From Hibiscus mutabilis (taxonomy: Eukaryota > Streptophyta > Magnoliopsida > Malvales > Malvaceae), in NCBI GenBank assembly GCA_019671005.1, contig CM033719.1, forward strand, positions 19,580,750 to 19,644,749: a stretch of DNA of 64,000 bases. Reading direction: 5' to 3'. Below are positions 1-11,669 of the stretch, piece after piece. Below the pieces are notes generated by a model. It had not been told where the DNA came from. It made no database searches and worked only from the letters and a program-made list of their open reading frames with translations. The position numbers and the translations under genes were made by a program. Numbering within the stretch: the first letter of the stretch is position 1; each line of letters starts with the position of its first letter.

Positions 1-790
1 TTTTTAGTGATGCGTCGTATGTTGGCTTGGGTTGTATGCTGATGCAGGGTGAGAAGGTTGTAGCTTATGCATCGAGGCAGTTGAAAGTTCATGAGCGTAA
101 TTATCTAACTCATGATTTAGACCTTGCGGCTGTGGTGTTCGCTTTGAAAATTTGGCGATGTTACCTCTATGGTGAGAACTATGTGGTTTATACGGATCAT
201 AAGATCCTAAAATATCTAATGTGGCAAAAGAAGTTGAACCTTAGGCAGCGAAGATGGTTGGAGTTGCTTAAGGATTACAATTTGACCATTGAGTATCATC
301 TGGATAAAGCAAATGTGGTGGCAGATGCTTTGAGTAGAAAAGTTGTGGTTGAGTTGAGAGCTATGTTTGCTCGGTTAAATGTAACTTATAATGGGGGCTT
401 GTCGGCCGAGTTGCAAGTTAAGCCTACTTTATCACAGTTGATTAAAGCTAAGCAACCGTACGATGATTCGTTGGTTGGGCATGTTAAGGACATAACAGAT
501 GGAAATTTGTCAGATTTTCATTTTGATGATGATGGAGTTTTGTGTTTCAAATGTCGAATAGTGGTGCTGAATGATCCAGAGTTGAGGCACACTATCTTGA
601 CAGAGGCACACTCTAGTCCTTTTGCTATGCATCCTGGTAGTGTTAAGATGTATCGTGATTTGAAGGAGGTATACTACTGGGTTGGGTTGAAAAAGGATGT
701 GGCTGAGTTTGTTTCCAAGTGCATGGTATGTCAGCGGGTCAAGGCTGAACATCAATTTCCATCCGGGTTGTTGCAATCGCTAAAAATTCC
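1..790 (+). pseudogene. Ty3/gypsy pol fragment: RNase H and integrase zinc-binding region, open at left edge
   Basis: A plus-strand reading frame enters from the left edge (in frame from base 3, beginning FSDAS) and stays open to about base 790. The first ~115 residues are the gypsy RNase H domain, with the acidic motifs SDAS and TDHK and the closing motif KANVVADALSRK. Next come a linker and the N-terminal zinc-binding region of integrase, with MHPGS and the CMVC pair near residues 200-240. The text stops matching integrase at LLQSLKIP, just before the first catalytic Asp of the DDE core. There the sequence switches to an opposite-strand gypsy protease region. Reverse transcriptase lies off the window. 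This is a truncated retroelement polyprotein, not a host gene. Family identity is seen directly in the motifs; which element it belonged to is unknown. Confidence 0.85.
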
Positions 791-1430
791 CTATGCTCAG
801 ATAACCAATCCATCCCTAAAATTATATCAAAACCATAAAATGGCAACTCCATCAAATCCACGGCAAACATATGATCTTGCACCATTTAAGGACACCTTCG
901 ATATAACTTCCTAACCACAACCGTCTCGCCCAAAGAACTAGTTACTCGAACACCAACATTCAAAATCTCAACAAGTATATCCAGTAACTGTGCATATTCA
1001 CTCAAAATATATGAATGGGTGGAACCAGAATCAACCAATGAAAATAATGGCAAAGATTGCAAAGTAAAGGTACCTGTAATCACATCAGTATCGTTGCATC
1101 CCTCGCGATGCGCATACACCCTTGCGGGACCTCCACCCTCTGACTAAATAGCAACGGTGTGAGCCACCATCCTACGACCATATTTCTCGGTTGGAAATGT
1201 CCTCGCCCACGTCCTCAACCTCTTGGTGCAACCACAACAGGGGTAGGAGCCTGCGCACCTCTAGCTAACATAGGGCAATCACGCCTCACGTGATCAGTCG
1301 ACCCACAACTTCAACAAGCATTAGCTATAACTTGTGCAGGAATCAGACCCACTCGTCCTGCCTGTAGACAGTCGCGTCTAACATGGTCTCGTGATCCACA
1401 ACCCCAGCAAACCTTATTCCACCTCCAACA
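791..1430 (-). pseudogene. Element C gag zinc-knuckle and protease region (distal part)
   Basis: Read on the minus strand from 1430 down, this gives a CCHC zinc knuckle (CWGCGSRDH plus final Cys, about 1412-1366). A second knuckle follows at about 1330-1270 (SCGSTDHVRRDC) with an in-frame TGA after its first Cys. Then comes a Pro/Arg/Gly-rich linker and a retropepsin active site (LVDSGSTHSYI, about 1040-1000), ending at GMDWLSEHR near 795. It continues the gag frame that breaks off at 21187 on the far side of element A: the first CxxC...H zinc motif (IPECA) lies there and the remaining fingers lie here. Insertion of A therefore split one gag-protease gene. Several stops make it dead. No RT of C follows; the strand flips at about 790. 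Confidence 0.8.
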
Positions 1431-4400
1431 TGTAACACCCTAAACCGGGCCTAGGAAGGTTACCACTATTTAAGCTATTGAATTATTAAAGGTTTAGGAT
1501 CAAAATAAACTAATGAAATAATAGGTGACCATTTTAGAAAGGACTAAAATGTTATAGCTAACCAGTATAGTGCCAAATTAAAAGTAACCATTATATATAG
1601 AAATCAAAAGTTGAGTGTTTTCATGGTTATTAAACCCCAATGCATGATTCATGCCACAATGAAAATATTGTTTTCATCTTCTTCAACCGAGAGCTAGAGA
1701 GGGAATGAGAGAAAGCTTTGTTCTTCCATGAAAATGAAGACATAAGTTTAGAATTAAAGTGATATTGCAATCATCCATTAGGTTAACATTAGGAGGAAGG
1801 TAAATGCTTGATTCCTCTCTTCAATTACATGCTTGAATCTGGAAATTTTGATGTTCTTGTTGCCTAATTTGAATAGGATGAAAGTTGTGCATATTATAGT
1901 GATGAATTTTGATTGAAATTGAGAATGATAGGATAGTTTCGGTTTTGAGCTTTCAAGTAGATCCATGGTTGATTTCATGAATTTTGATTGTGGTAACTTA
2001 AGCAAAAGTTTGATACATTAGAAAGATAATCAATGCTGGAAATTGTTGTGAAGTTGCTGGAAATTTAGAACAGGGATCATGGTTGAAACTAGCTTTGATT
2101 AGGGACTGTTTCGCTAGTTGAAGATTGTGTAAACATGTTTGATTTTATATAATGCCCTGTTATGATCACATAGATAAGTGAATTAAAACTGACCTAGACA
2201 TGTAAGAACATGAAAATAAGTTGAATTACAATGTTAGAATCTTGTTTAGGGGAAACATGAAGCTAAAAATTTAGCCTAGTGTAATCTGCCCAGAATGCTT
2301 TGTTCTGGGCAGTAACTTTGAAAAATTACCATAAATTGTGTAAATGGAATTTAAGGCTGAAAATTTAATGGAAATTGCCTTAACATACATTAGGAGAAAA
2401 CGGAATTGAATTCGGGATTGTAGAATGGATTGTAGAAATGAAACACTAGGGACAGTGCAAACTGTCCAGTGTTGTAATTACCCTGTCTTTAAGTAAAAAA
2501 CTGTATTAATTGGTAAATAATTAAAATGCAAGGCCTGTATGGTTAGAAACAAAATTAAGTTAGCTTTCCAACGGTGTAAACCAATTGAAATTCCAATGTA
2601 CGGAATGAAAGTTATGCATATTTTAGTAAGCAATGCACAAGCTGCCAGGCAGGCAGCAACACCCTTGATGTTTTGAAATGAATGAATTATGTATTGTTGC
2701 CTTGTTTTGAATAAATGAATGAACCTTGTATTGATCTTGATTTAATTGTATGAATTGATAGAGCAAGGAGTAAAACTTGTGGAAGAAGAAAGGAGTGGCC
2801 AAGCTAGTGGCAAACACAAAGGAATTTGGGTCCAAGACTAGCTAAGCTTGGAGTATTGTGAGTGTAGTTTACAATAGGGTTAGGACTTAGGTCCTAACCA
2901 AATGTGCATGATTATCTTCTTGCCATTGGTATGCCATGTTAATGATCTCAATTTTAACTTGAATATGTATAAAAGGGAAGAATGGACTAAGCTAAAATTG
3001 TGAATTAAGTAATAGCATGCAAAATTGAGAAATTAATTAGAAAGAAAAGTGAAAACAAATGAATGCTTCCATGCCTTGGATATGACTTGTTATAATATTT
3101 GCTTGGTAGTGATATTTGATACAAATGCTTGAACCTTGATGCCTTGACTGTGATTAATTTGAATGAATACTTGGATGTACCATTATGATCTAAATACTTG
3201 TTAACATGATATAAATTGTGAATTAAGGATCTTGCTTGATGCCTAAGAAATGGAATATGTTAATTGCTTGCTTGAATGACAAGATTAAATTGTAAAGTGT
3301 AGAGCTAAGGCTCAATTAGACTAAGGGTTGTGTGTATGAACTTGATCTTGCAATGTATCACTTGAATTGATCCTTGAATAAGCTATTGCTTGACATAAAC
3401 ATGTAATACTTGAATAAGTGATTCATAATTCAACAAAGCCTTGGTTGTTAGTGTTCATAGGTAGAAGGGCATGCCTTAGAGTCTAGAGCTCATTGTGTAA
3501 GGGTGGACTACGGTCCAAGGCTAGGGCCCCTAATTGGCGACAGATGGAGGGTACGTATGTTTGGTCTTTGGCGACAATAGGAGGGTTGACCAGTGCTACA
3601 GCACATCTTGTGGCAACAGTTGGTTGGAGACTCGATTACCTGGACAACTAAATACCAAAGTCATAAACTAAAGAAAGCAAATGAGAAAGAACTAAAGAAT
3701 AACACTCCTTGATACTTGAATTATTTAATAACTTGATTCTTGAATTACATGATACTTGAGCTATTGATTTTTGAATTACTTGATACTTGAGTTCCTTGAT
3801 ACTTGCACTACTTGATACTTGAATTGCTACTTGAATGGGTCATAAACCCTCTTGCATTGATATGTGCCTAATGTTTTGCTTGAAATGACATGTCACTAAA
3901 TTTGAAAATGATAAGTATTTATTTGAAGCTTGAAATCGAATTGCTTCCAACCTTGACAAGGCTTCAATTTAGCTAATTGATACATGTATTAACAATTGGT
4001 TAGAACAAGTTGCTACCTCACTAAGTACATTCTTGTACTAATCACTCTTGTTTTCATTCTTCCCAACCACATGATAAAGGATTCGATCGTTGCTTGATCC
4101 TGAAGCCTGATTTCTTGAGCTCGAAGCAAGACACAAGCATAGCTAAAGTATGGACGTACTTGTTTTGTACTCCCCTACTTGGTGGCACTTAGTGTATATA
4201 ATGTTTAGTGCATGCATTTTGAACACTGGAACTTGTATATGTATATATGCCTTAAATGGGCCTACTATTTTGTGAACTTGGTTACTAATATGAATAAAGT
4301 AAGGAACTAGAATTTCATGTAAAGTAAGTATTTGTTGCGCATATGGTTACGTAAATAATGAATGTTCAATGTGATCATCTAGTCTTGTACTATTCGAATG

Positions 4401-4936
4401 CCTTGTGAGATGATATAGTCACTTGTATAAGCATAACATGTTGAATATGGATTTTTATATGCTTGAATGGTAAATGACGAATGGTAAGGTTGGCATATGC
4501 TTGCTTGGAATCAAGGTACGTGCAATGGATCATGATTTGTAAGTTATGCATGAAATGATATATGTAATCAAGTTAATGAACAATGAAATGAAATAGAAAC
4601 ATGATTGCTCTTAGGATATTCGAATGATAGTTGTAAGATGATATTAACCTTGATTGATCAATTGTTTGGAAACCTATTATGTCTTGAATGATGATTGTAT
4701 GATAATGTTAATTGAAATTTTTGGTAACCTATAATGTATGTAAATAAGATTGTTTACATGTTAAGACATGAATGGTTTGATTTCTTATGTGTTAAGTAAT
4801 GTTTGTTGGTTACTTGCTAGTTAAGTAACTCATTTAATAGGGATGAATTAGCCTATTCTTGCTTGTTCTTGCTTGTATTGTACTTGGTAATGCTCCCGAA
4901 CCAATTTGCTGCCAACCCAGGGTAGAGGGTGTTACA
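1431..4936 (+). repeat. Element A 5' LTR
   Basis: A 3.5-kb LTR bounded by TGTAACACCC and GGGTGTTACA. It matches 8582-11669 plus 20689-21186 nearly base for base, with scattered substitutions. It lacks a segment of about 55 bp present in the 3' LTR near 8812-8866, and has about 18 bp (near 3890) that the 3' copy lacks. A TATA-like TATAAAA lies at 2968. A run of short repeats based on GATACTTGAATTAC lies at 3705-3835. LTRs of this length are typical of large plant gypsy elements. Confidence 0.92.
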
Positions 4937-4942
4937 TTTTAT

Positions 4943-4955
4943 TGGTAATCAGAGC
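4943..4955 (+). other. Element A primer binding site (initiator tRNA-Met type)
   Basis: TGGTAATCAGAGC, six bases after the LTR end, resembles the initiator tRNA-Met primer site TGGTATCAGAGC with one extra A. Confidence 0.8.
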
Positions 4956-5093
4956 TTTTTAGTCGGTTCTAGGACTGAACTGGGCTCTCTTGCATCATAT
5001 AGGATACTTGTGCCACTTATGAGACTTGTATTGTATAGCTTGTGTCTTTGCTTAACTAAACCGAATTCCTAATTATTCTCTTCAAACGTAGAA

Positions 5094-5405
5094 TGTCTGA
5101 AACAAGGCTCGCTCAGGATGATGAAAGTCTCGTAGGTTCCTCAAATGAAGAGGATAGTGTGAGGATGGAGCAGAATCCTCCACAGCAACAAGCTGAACCT
5201 AGAGCGCAAGCTCAACCTTGATTGAAAAATTGAACTTAAAGCCTGAAATTGTAAAACAAAGCCTTGTAGTCTCGAACCCTATAGGGGGAATTACAAACAT
5301 AAGTCTTATCTATAGAAACTGTTCCCTATTCATTCGAAACGTACCCTTTCTTGTTGATCTATATGTACTACCAACTTGTGAGTTCGATCTAGTACTGGAT
5401 TAGAT
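5094..5405 (+). pseudogene. Element A gag start joined to protease remnant
   Basis: A Met start at 5094 (MSETRLAQDDES) opens a Gln-rich gag-like N-terminus that stops after about 42 residues at 5219-5221. At the same point (about 5217) the sequence becomes the C-terminal half of a retropepsin-like domain, ending in CEFDLVLD before a TAG at 5404. The gag capsid core, zinc knuckles and the protease active-site motif are missing. The simplest reading is an internal deletion of roughly 1 kb joining gag N-terminus to protease C-terminus. Element A therefore could not make its own particle proteins. Confidence 0.7.
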
Positions 5406-5519
5406 TGGTTAAGCAAGCATGAAGCCTGGGTAGATTTCCTAAATAGGAGACTTTAATCCCGGAGTTTAGGAAAGGAATCAATTCTTCTAATTGAGAAGAA
5501 ATTGACCCCAGTCTTTGCT

Positions 5520-7007
5520 ACTATGGTCTTACAAGAACTTGAATTCGGCTTACCTAGTGTGCCTATTGTATCTGAATATCTCGATATTTTTCCCGAGGAA
5601 CTCCCTGGTTTTCCTCCAACTAGAGAAGTAGAGTTCGGGATCGACGTCTAACCTGGAACAACTCCGGTGTCCATTACACCTTATGCATGGCACCTGTTGA
5701 GTTGAAAGAACTCAAGAAGCAACTCCAAGAACTTCAAGACAAGGGTTTTATTAGGCCTAGCTCGTCTCCCTAGGTGCTCTAGTCTTGTTCTTGAAGAAGA
5801 AATATGGAACTATGAGACTCTGTATTGACTACAGAAAATTGAACAAGCTTACTATAAAGAATCGATATCCTCTCCCAAGGATTGAAGATCTTTTCGATCA
5901 ACTAAAAAATGCCGCAGTATTCTCAAATATCGATCTACGATCGAGATACTACCAAATGAGGGTAAAAGAAGAAGATGTACCCAAGACAGCCTTTTGTACT
6001 CGATATGGCCATTTTGAATTCCTTATAATGCCATTTGGGTTAACGAATACTCCGGCTGCTTTCATGGATCTCATGAACCGTGTATTCAAGCCCTATCTTA
6101 ACAAGTTCGTAGTTGTCTTCATTGATGAAATTCTAGTGTATTCTCAAAATAAGGAAGAACATTCTGAACACCTTCGAATTGTATTGCAAACTCTCCGAGA
6201 ACGTCAATTATTTGCAAAGTTCTCTAAATGTGAATTTTGGCTATCGAAAGTGTCGTTTCTTGGACATGTTATCTCGGCAGAAGGGATTAAAGTAGATCCA
6301 AGGAAAATTCAATCTATCCTGGATTGGATACCTCCGAGGAATGTTGGTGAGGTCAGAAGCTTTCTCGGTTTAGTCGGGTATTATCAACGTTTTGTCAAAG
6401 GATTCTCATCCATTGCCGCAAGTTTGACTAAGCTCACTCGTAAAGATACACTCTTTGTTTAGTCGGAGAACCAACAACGAAGTTTCAATCAGCTTAAACA
6501 AGCCCTGACTCATGCTCTGGTTCTCATCCAACCAGTATCGGGCAAGGAGTACACTGTTTACAGTGATGCATCTCATTTGGGACAAGGTGTGTCCTAATGC
6601 AAGATGGAAATGTGGTAGCTTACGCTTTAAGGCAACTAAAACCACACGAGTCAAACTACCGTACACACGATCTAGAATTGGAAGCTATCGTGTTTACACT
6701 CAAAGTCTGGAGATATTACTTGTACGGGGAGAAATGCAACTTGTTCACATACCACAAGAGCCTCAAATACCTCCTAACTCAGAAAGACTTGAACTTGAGG
6801 CAAAGGAGATGGCTAGAGTTACTTAAAGATTACGATTTGGTTATCGAATACCATTCGGGGAAAGCAAACATGGTTGCTGATGCCCTTAGTCACAGACAAT
6901 ACTCGGGTAAACCCTTAATTCTAAATCCTAGAATAATTCATTCGAAATGTTTCTTTATTGACTTGCAAGTAACCATTCGAATTAGACCTTTCTTAACTTA
7001 CAAGTAA
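5520..7007 (+). pseudogene. Element A reverse transcriptase and RNase H (inactivated)
   Basis: The RT N-terminus (ELPGFPPTREVEFGIDV) is broken by stops and frameshifts at 5650-5775. The longest clean stretch is 5785-6462: LCIDYRKLN, YPLPRIEDLFDQL, MPFGLTN and the active-site block. The YxDD-type motif reads FIDEILVYS, with GAA at 6127-6129 where the second catalytic Asp is expected. A TAG at about 6460 and a frameshift near 6590 follow. RNase H shows YSDAS at 6560, but the later TDHK motif reads TYHK, with TAC at 6750-6752 replacing the Asp. It ends KANMVADALSHR. Both enzymes appear catalytically dead by substitution as well as by frame damage. Confidence 0.88.
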
Positions 7008-7056
7008 CTATTCAAAAATCTCCCTTAATGATCTTTTCCATTAGTTTATAGCTTCC

Positions 7057-8594
7057 TTGGCTATCAATGCTCATTTCCGTTTATTCAAAGGACGTAAATT
7101 CTTGTCTGAACTTCAAGTTCAATCTAGTCTAATCTCGAGAATCAAAGAACAACAAATTGATCCAGATCTTCAGAAGATCATGTCCAAGCTAGACCCTGGG
7201 TCTAATTATGACTTCTCCCTCAAGTCGAATGGACTCCTCTATTTCAAAGATAGAGTATGTGTTCCTAACAACGAAGAAATAAGACACGAGATGTTACAAG
7301 AAGCTCACCAAAGCTCTTTCTCGATTCACCCTGGATCGGTTAAGATGTACAATGACCTAAAGCCACTATATTGGTGGCCAGGCATGAAATCGGCTATCAC
7401 AGATTTTGTTTCAAAGTGCTTAACGTGTCAGAAGGTCAAAGCCGAGCATCAAGTCCCTACTAGATTGCTCCAACCATTCAAATTCCTTCAGTGGAAATGG
7501 GATCGGGTTACAATAGACTTCGTTACTGGTCTTTCTTACACTCTAAGAAAGAACGATGTTGTGTGGGTGATTGTTGATATATTCACAAAGTCTGCTCACT
7601 TTATCCCTGTTCGAATGAACATGAGATTGGAAAACTTAGCGAGCTATACATCCGTGAAGTGATTCGATTACACGGTGTACCTACAACCATAATCTCCGAT
7701 CGAGACCCTAGATTTGCTTCCCGATTTTGGAATTCCTTGCAAAAAGCCCTTGGAACTAAAATGCACCTTAGTACAACCTTTCATCCTCAATCAAATGGAC
7801 AATCTGAAAGAATCATCCAAGTACTTGAAGACATGCTACGTGCTTGTGTTATAGACTTCGGAAAGAACTGGAGAAATCTCTACCCCTAGTAGAATTTGCT
7901 TATAACAATAGCTACCAGACATCTATTCAGATGGCACCATTTGAAGCTCTATACGGAAGGAAGTGTAGGACTCCCTTATGTTGGTCTGAATTGGGAGAAA
8001 ACAAGGTTTTGGGACCTCAATTACTCAGAGAAATCGATGAACAAGTTCAAATCATACATGAACGATTGAAGCAAGCCTTTGATAGACAGAAAGCCTATGC
8101 AGACTTAAAAAGGAAAGGCATCTAATACAATGTTAGAGACAAAGTCTTCCTCAAAGTGTCCAATTGGAAGAAAGTTTTTCGGTTTGGAAGAAAAAGGAAA
8201 CTCAGTCCCCGATTCATTGGTCTATTTGAAATCATTGAAAGGATAGGGCCAGTGGCCTATCGATTAGCTCTTCCTAGTGAATTTGATAAGATCCACAATG
8301 TCTTCCATGTTTAGAAAATATCGATCTAATCCATCCCATGTTCTAGAACCTAAAGAAATTGAGTTGAATCCCGACCTATCATATGAAGAAGAGCCAATAC
8401 GAATACTTGACAAAGAAGTTAGAAGACTCCAAAACAAGAATGTTCCCTTGGTGAAAGCGTTATGGAGGGATCATAAAATGGAAGAGGCAACTTGGGAACC
8501 TGAGGCTACGATGAGAGATCAATATCCTCACTTGTTCAACTCAGGTAAATTCGAGGGTGAATTTATTTTAAGTGGGAGAATTGTAACACCCTAA
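7057..8594 (+). pseudogene. Element A integrase and chromodomain-like C-terminus
   Basis: The zinc-binding region (HPGSVKMYNDLK, CLTCQ) is followed by the DDE core in pieces: IDFVTGL; then a frameshift near 7655; SDRDPRF and NGQSERIIQVLEDM (7659-7889), with all three acidic residues present; then another shift to FAYNNSYQ and YGRKCRTPLCW (7844-8125). After a stop at 8122-8124 the C-terminal part runs from NVRDKVFLK to FRKYRSNPSHV. It ends with a chromodomain-like segment (IRILDKEVRRLQNKNVPLVK, ATWEPE, YPHLF). The final TAA (8592-8594) lies inside the 3' LTR, so coding and LTR overlap by 13 bases. Confidence 0.85.
8568..8581 (+). other. Element A polypurine tract
   Basis: The purine-rich AAGTGGGAGAAT abuts the 3' LTR start at 8582, the expected place for the plus-strand primer of an LTR element. 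Confidence 0.65.
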
Positions 8595-11500
8595 ACCGGG
8601 CCTAAGAAGGTTACCACTATTTAAGTTATTGACTAATTAAAGGTTTAGGATCAAAATGAACTAATGAAATAATAGGTGACCATTTTAGAAAGGACTAAAA
8701 TATTATAGCTAACCAGTATAGTGCCAAATTAAAAGTGACCATTATATATAGAAATCAAAAGTTGAGTGTTTGCATGGTTATTAAACCCCAATGCATGATT
8801 CATGCCACATGGCCGGTCCACTCTTCTTCTCTTGATTATTCATCAAGATTGATATTACCAAAACAATGAAAACATTGTTTTCATCTTCTTCAACCGAGAG
8901 CTAGAGAGGGAATGAGAGAAAGCTTTGTTCTTCCATGAAAATGAAGAGATAAGTTTAGAATTAAAGTGATATTGCAATCATCCATTCGGTTAACATTAGG
9001 AGGAAGGTAAATGCTTGATTCCTCACTTCAATTACATGCTTGAATCTGGAAATTTTGATGTTCTTGTTGCCTAATTTGAATAGGATGAAAGTTGTGCATA
9101 TTATAGTGATGAATTTTGATTGAAATTGAGAATGATAGGATAGTTTCGGTTTTGAGCTTTCAAGTAGATCCATGGTTGATTTCATGAATTTTGATTGTGG
9201 TAACTTAAGCAAAAGTTTGATACATTAGAAAGATAATCAATGCTGGAAATTGTTGGTAAGTTTCTGGAAATTTAGAATAGGGATCATGGTTGAAACTAGC
9301 TTTGATTAGGGACTACTTTGCTAGTTGAAGATTGTGTAAACATATTTGATTTTATATCATACCCTATTATGATCACATAGATAAGTGAATTAAAACTAAC
9401 CTAGACATGTAAGAACGTGACAATAAGTTGAATTACAATGTTAGAATCTTGTTTAGGGGAAACATGAAGCTAAAAATCTAGCCTAGTGTAATCTGCCCAG
9501 AATGCTTTGTTCTGGGCAGTAACTTTGAAAAATTACCGTAAATTGTGTAAATGGAATTTAAGGCTGAAAATTTAATGGAAAGTTCCTTAACATGCCTAAA
9601 TTCATTAGGAGAAAACTGAATTGAATTCGGGATTGCATAATGGATTGTAGAAATGAAACACTAGGGATAGTGCAAACTGTCCAGTGTTGTAATTACCCTG
9701 TCTTTAAGTAAAAAACTGTATTAATTGGTAAATAATTAAAATGCAAGGCCTATATGGTTAGAAATAAAATTAAGTGCGCTTTCCAATGGTGTAAACCAAT
9801 TGAAATTCTGACGTACGGAATGAAAGTTATGCATATTTTAGTAAGCAGTGCACAAGCTGCCAGGCAGGCAGCAGCACCTTGATGTTTTGAAATGAATGAA
9901 TTATGTATTGTTGCCTTGTTTTGAATAAATGAATGAACCTTGTATTGATCTTGATTTAATTGTATGAATTGATAGAGCAAGGAGTAAAACTTGTGGAAGA
10001 AGAAAGGAGTGGCCAAGCTAGTGGCAAACACAAAGGAATTTGGGTCCAAGACTAGCTAAGCTTGGAGTATTGTGAGTGTAGTTTACAATAGGGTTAGGAC
10101 TTAGGTCCTAACCAAATGTGCATGATTATCTTCTTGCCATTGGTATGCCATGTTAATGATCTCAATTTTAACTTGAATATGTATAAAAGGGAAGAATGGA
10201 CTAAGCTAAAATTGTGAATTAAGTAATAGCATGCAAAATTGAGAAATTAATTAGAAAGAAAAGTGAAAACAAATGAATGCTTCCATGCCTTGGATATGAC
10301 TTGTTATAATATTTGCTTGGTAGTGATATTTGATACAAATGCTTGAACCTTGATGCCTTGACTGTGATTAATTTGAATGAATACTTGGATGTACCATTAT
10401 GATCTAAATACTTGTTAACATGATATAAATCGTGAATTAAGGATCTTGCTTGATGCCTAAGAAATGGAATATGTTAATTGCTTGCTTGAATGACAAGATT
10501 AAATTGTAAAGTGTAGAGCTAAGGCTCAATTAGACTAAAGGCTGTGTGTATGAACTTGATCTTGCAATGTATCACTTGAATTGATCCTTGAATAAGCTAT
10601 TGCTTGACAGAAACATGTAATACTTGAATAAGTGATTCATAATTAAACAAAGCCTTGGTTGTTAGTGGTCATAGGTATAAGGGCATGCCTTAGAGTCTAG
10701 AGCTCATTGTGTAAGGGTGGACTACGGTCCAGGGCCTTAGCCTCTAATTGGCGACTGACGGAGGGTACATATGTGTGGTCTTTGGCGACAGTAGGAGGGT
10801 TGACCGGTGCTATGACACATCTTGTGGCGATGGTTGGTTGGAGACTCGATTACCTGGACAACTAAATACCAAAGGCATAAACTAAAGAAAGCAAATGAGA
10901 AATAACTAAAGAATAAAGCTCATTGATACTTGAATTACATGATACTTGAGCTACTTGATTTTTTAATTACATGATACTTGAGCCACTTGATTCTTGAATT
11001 ACATGATACTTCAGCTATTGATTTTTGAACTACTTGATACTTGAGTTCCTTGATACTTGCACTACTTGATACTTGAATTGCTACTTGAATGGATCATAAA
11101 CCCTCTTGCATTGATGTGTGCCTAATGTTTTGCTTGAAATGATAAGTATTTATTTGAAGCTTGAAATCGAATTGGTTCCAACCTTGATAAGGCTTCAATT
11201 TAGCTAATTGATACATGTCTTAACAATTGGTTAGAACTAGTTGCTACCTCACTAAGTACATTATTGTACTTATCCCTCTTGTTTTCATTCTTCCCAACCA
11301 CAGGATAAAGGATTCGATCGTTGCTTGATCCTGAAGCCTGATTTCTTGAGCTCGAAACAAGACACAAGCATAGCTAAAGTATGGACATACTTGTTTTGTA
11401 CTCCTCTAGTTGGTGGCACTTAGTGTATATAGTGTTTAGTGCATGCATTTTGAACACTTGAACTTGTATATGTATATATATCTTGAATAGGCCTACTATT

Positions 11501-11669
11501 TTGTGAACTTGGTTACTAATATGAATGAAGTAATGAACTAGAATTTCATGTAATGTAAGTATTTGTTGCGCATATGGTTACGTAAATAAAGAATGTTCAA
11601 AGTGATCATCTAGTCTTGTACTATTTGAATGCCTTGTGAGATGATATAGTCACTTGTATAAGCATAACA
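8582..11669 (+). repeat. Element A 3' LTR, left part
   Basis: It begins TGTAACACCCTAAACC and follows the 5' LTR up to AGCATAACA, where element B is inserted. The short-repeat block at 10920-11090 has more GATACTTGA-type units than the 5' copy. Bases 11665-11669 (TAACA) are the left copy of element B's target duplication. Confidence 0.92.

Noticed and set aside
510..776. Minus-strand 88-codon frame
   Set aside because: Shadow of the gypsy integrase frame on the other strand; no own motif.
1778..2835. Minus-strand frames repeated at 8961-10049
   Set aside because: Identical frames in both LTRs of element A; LTR sequence without a recognised product.
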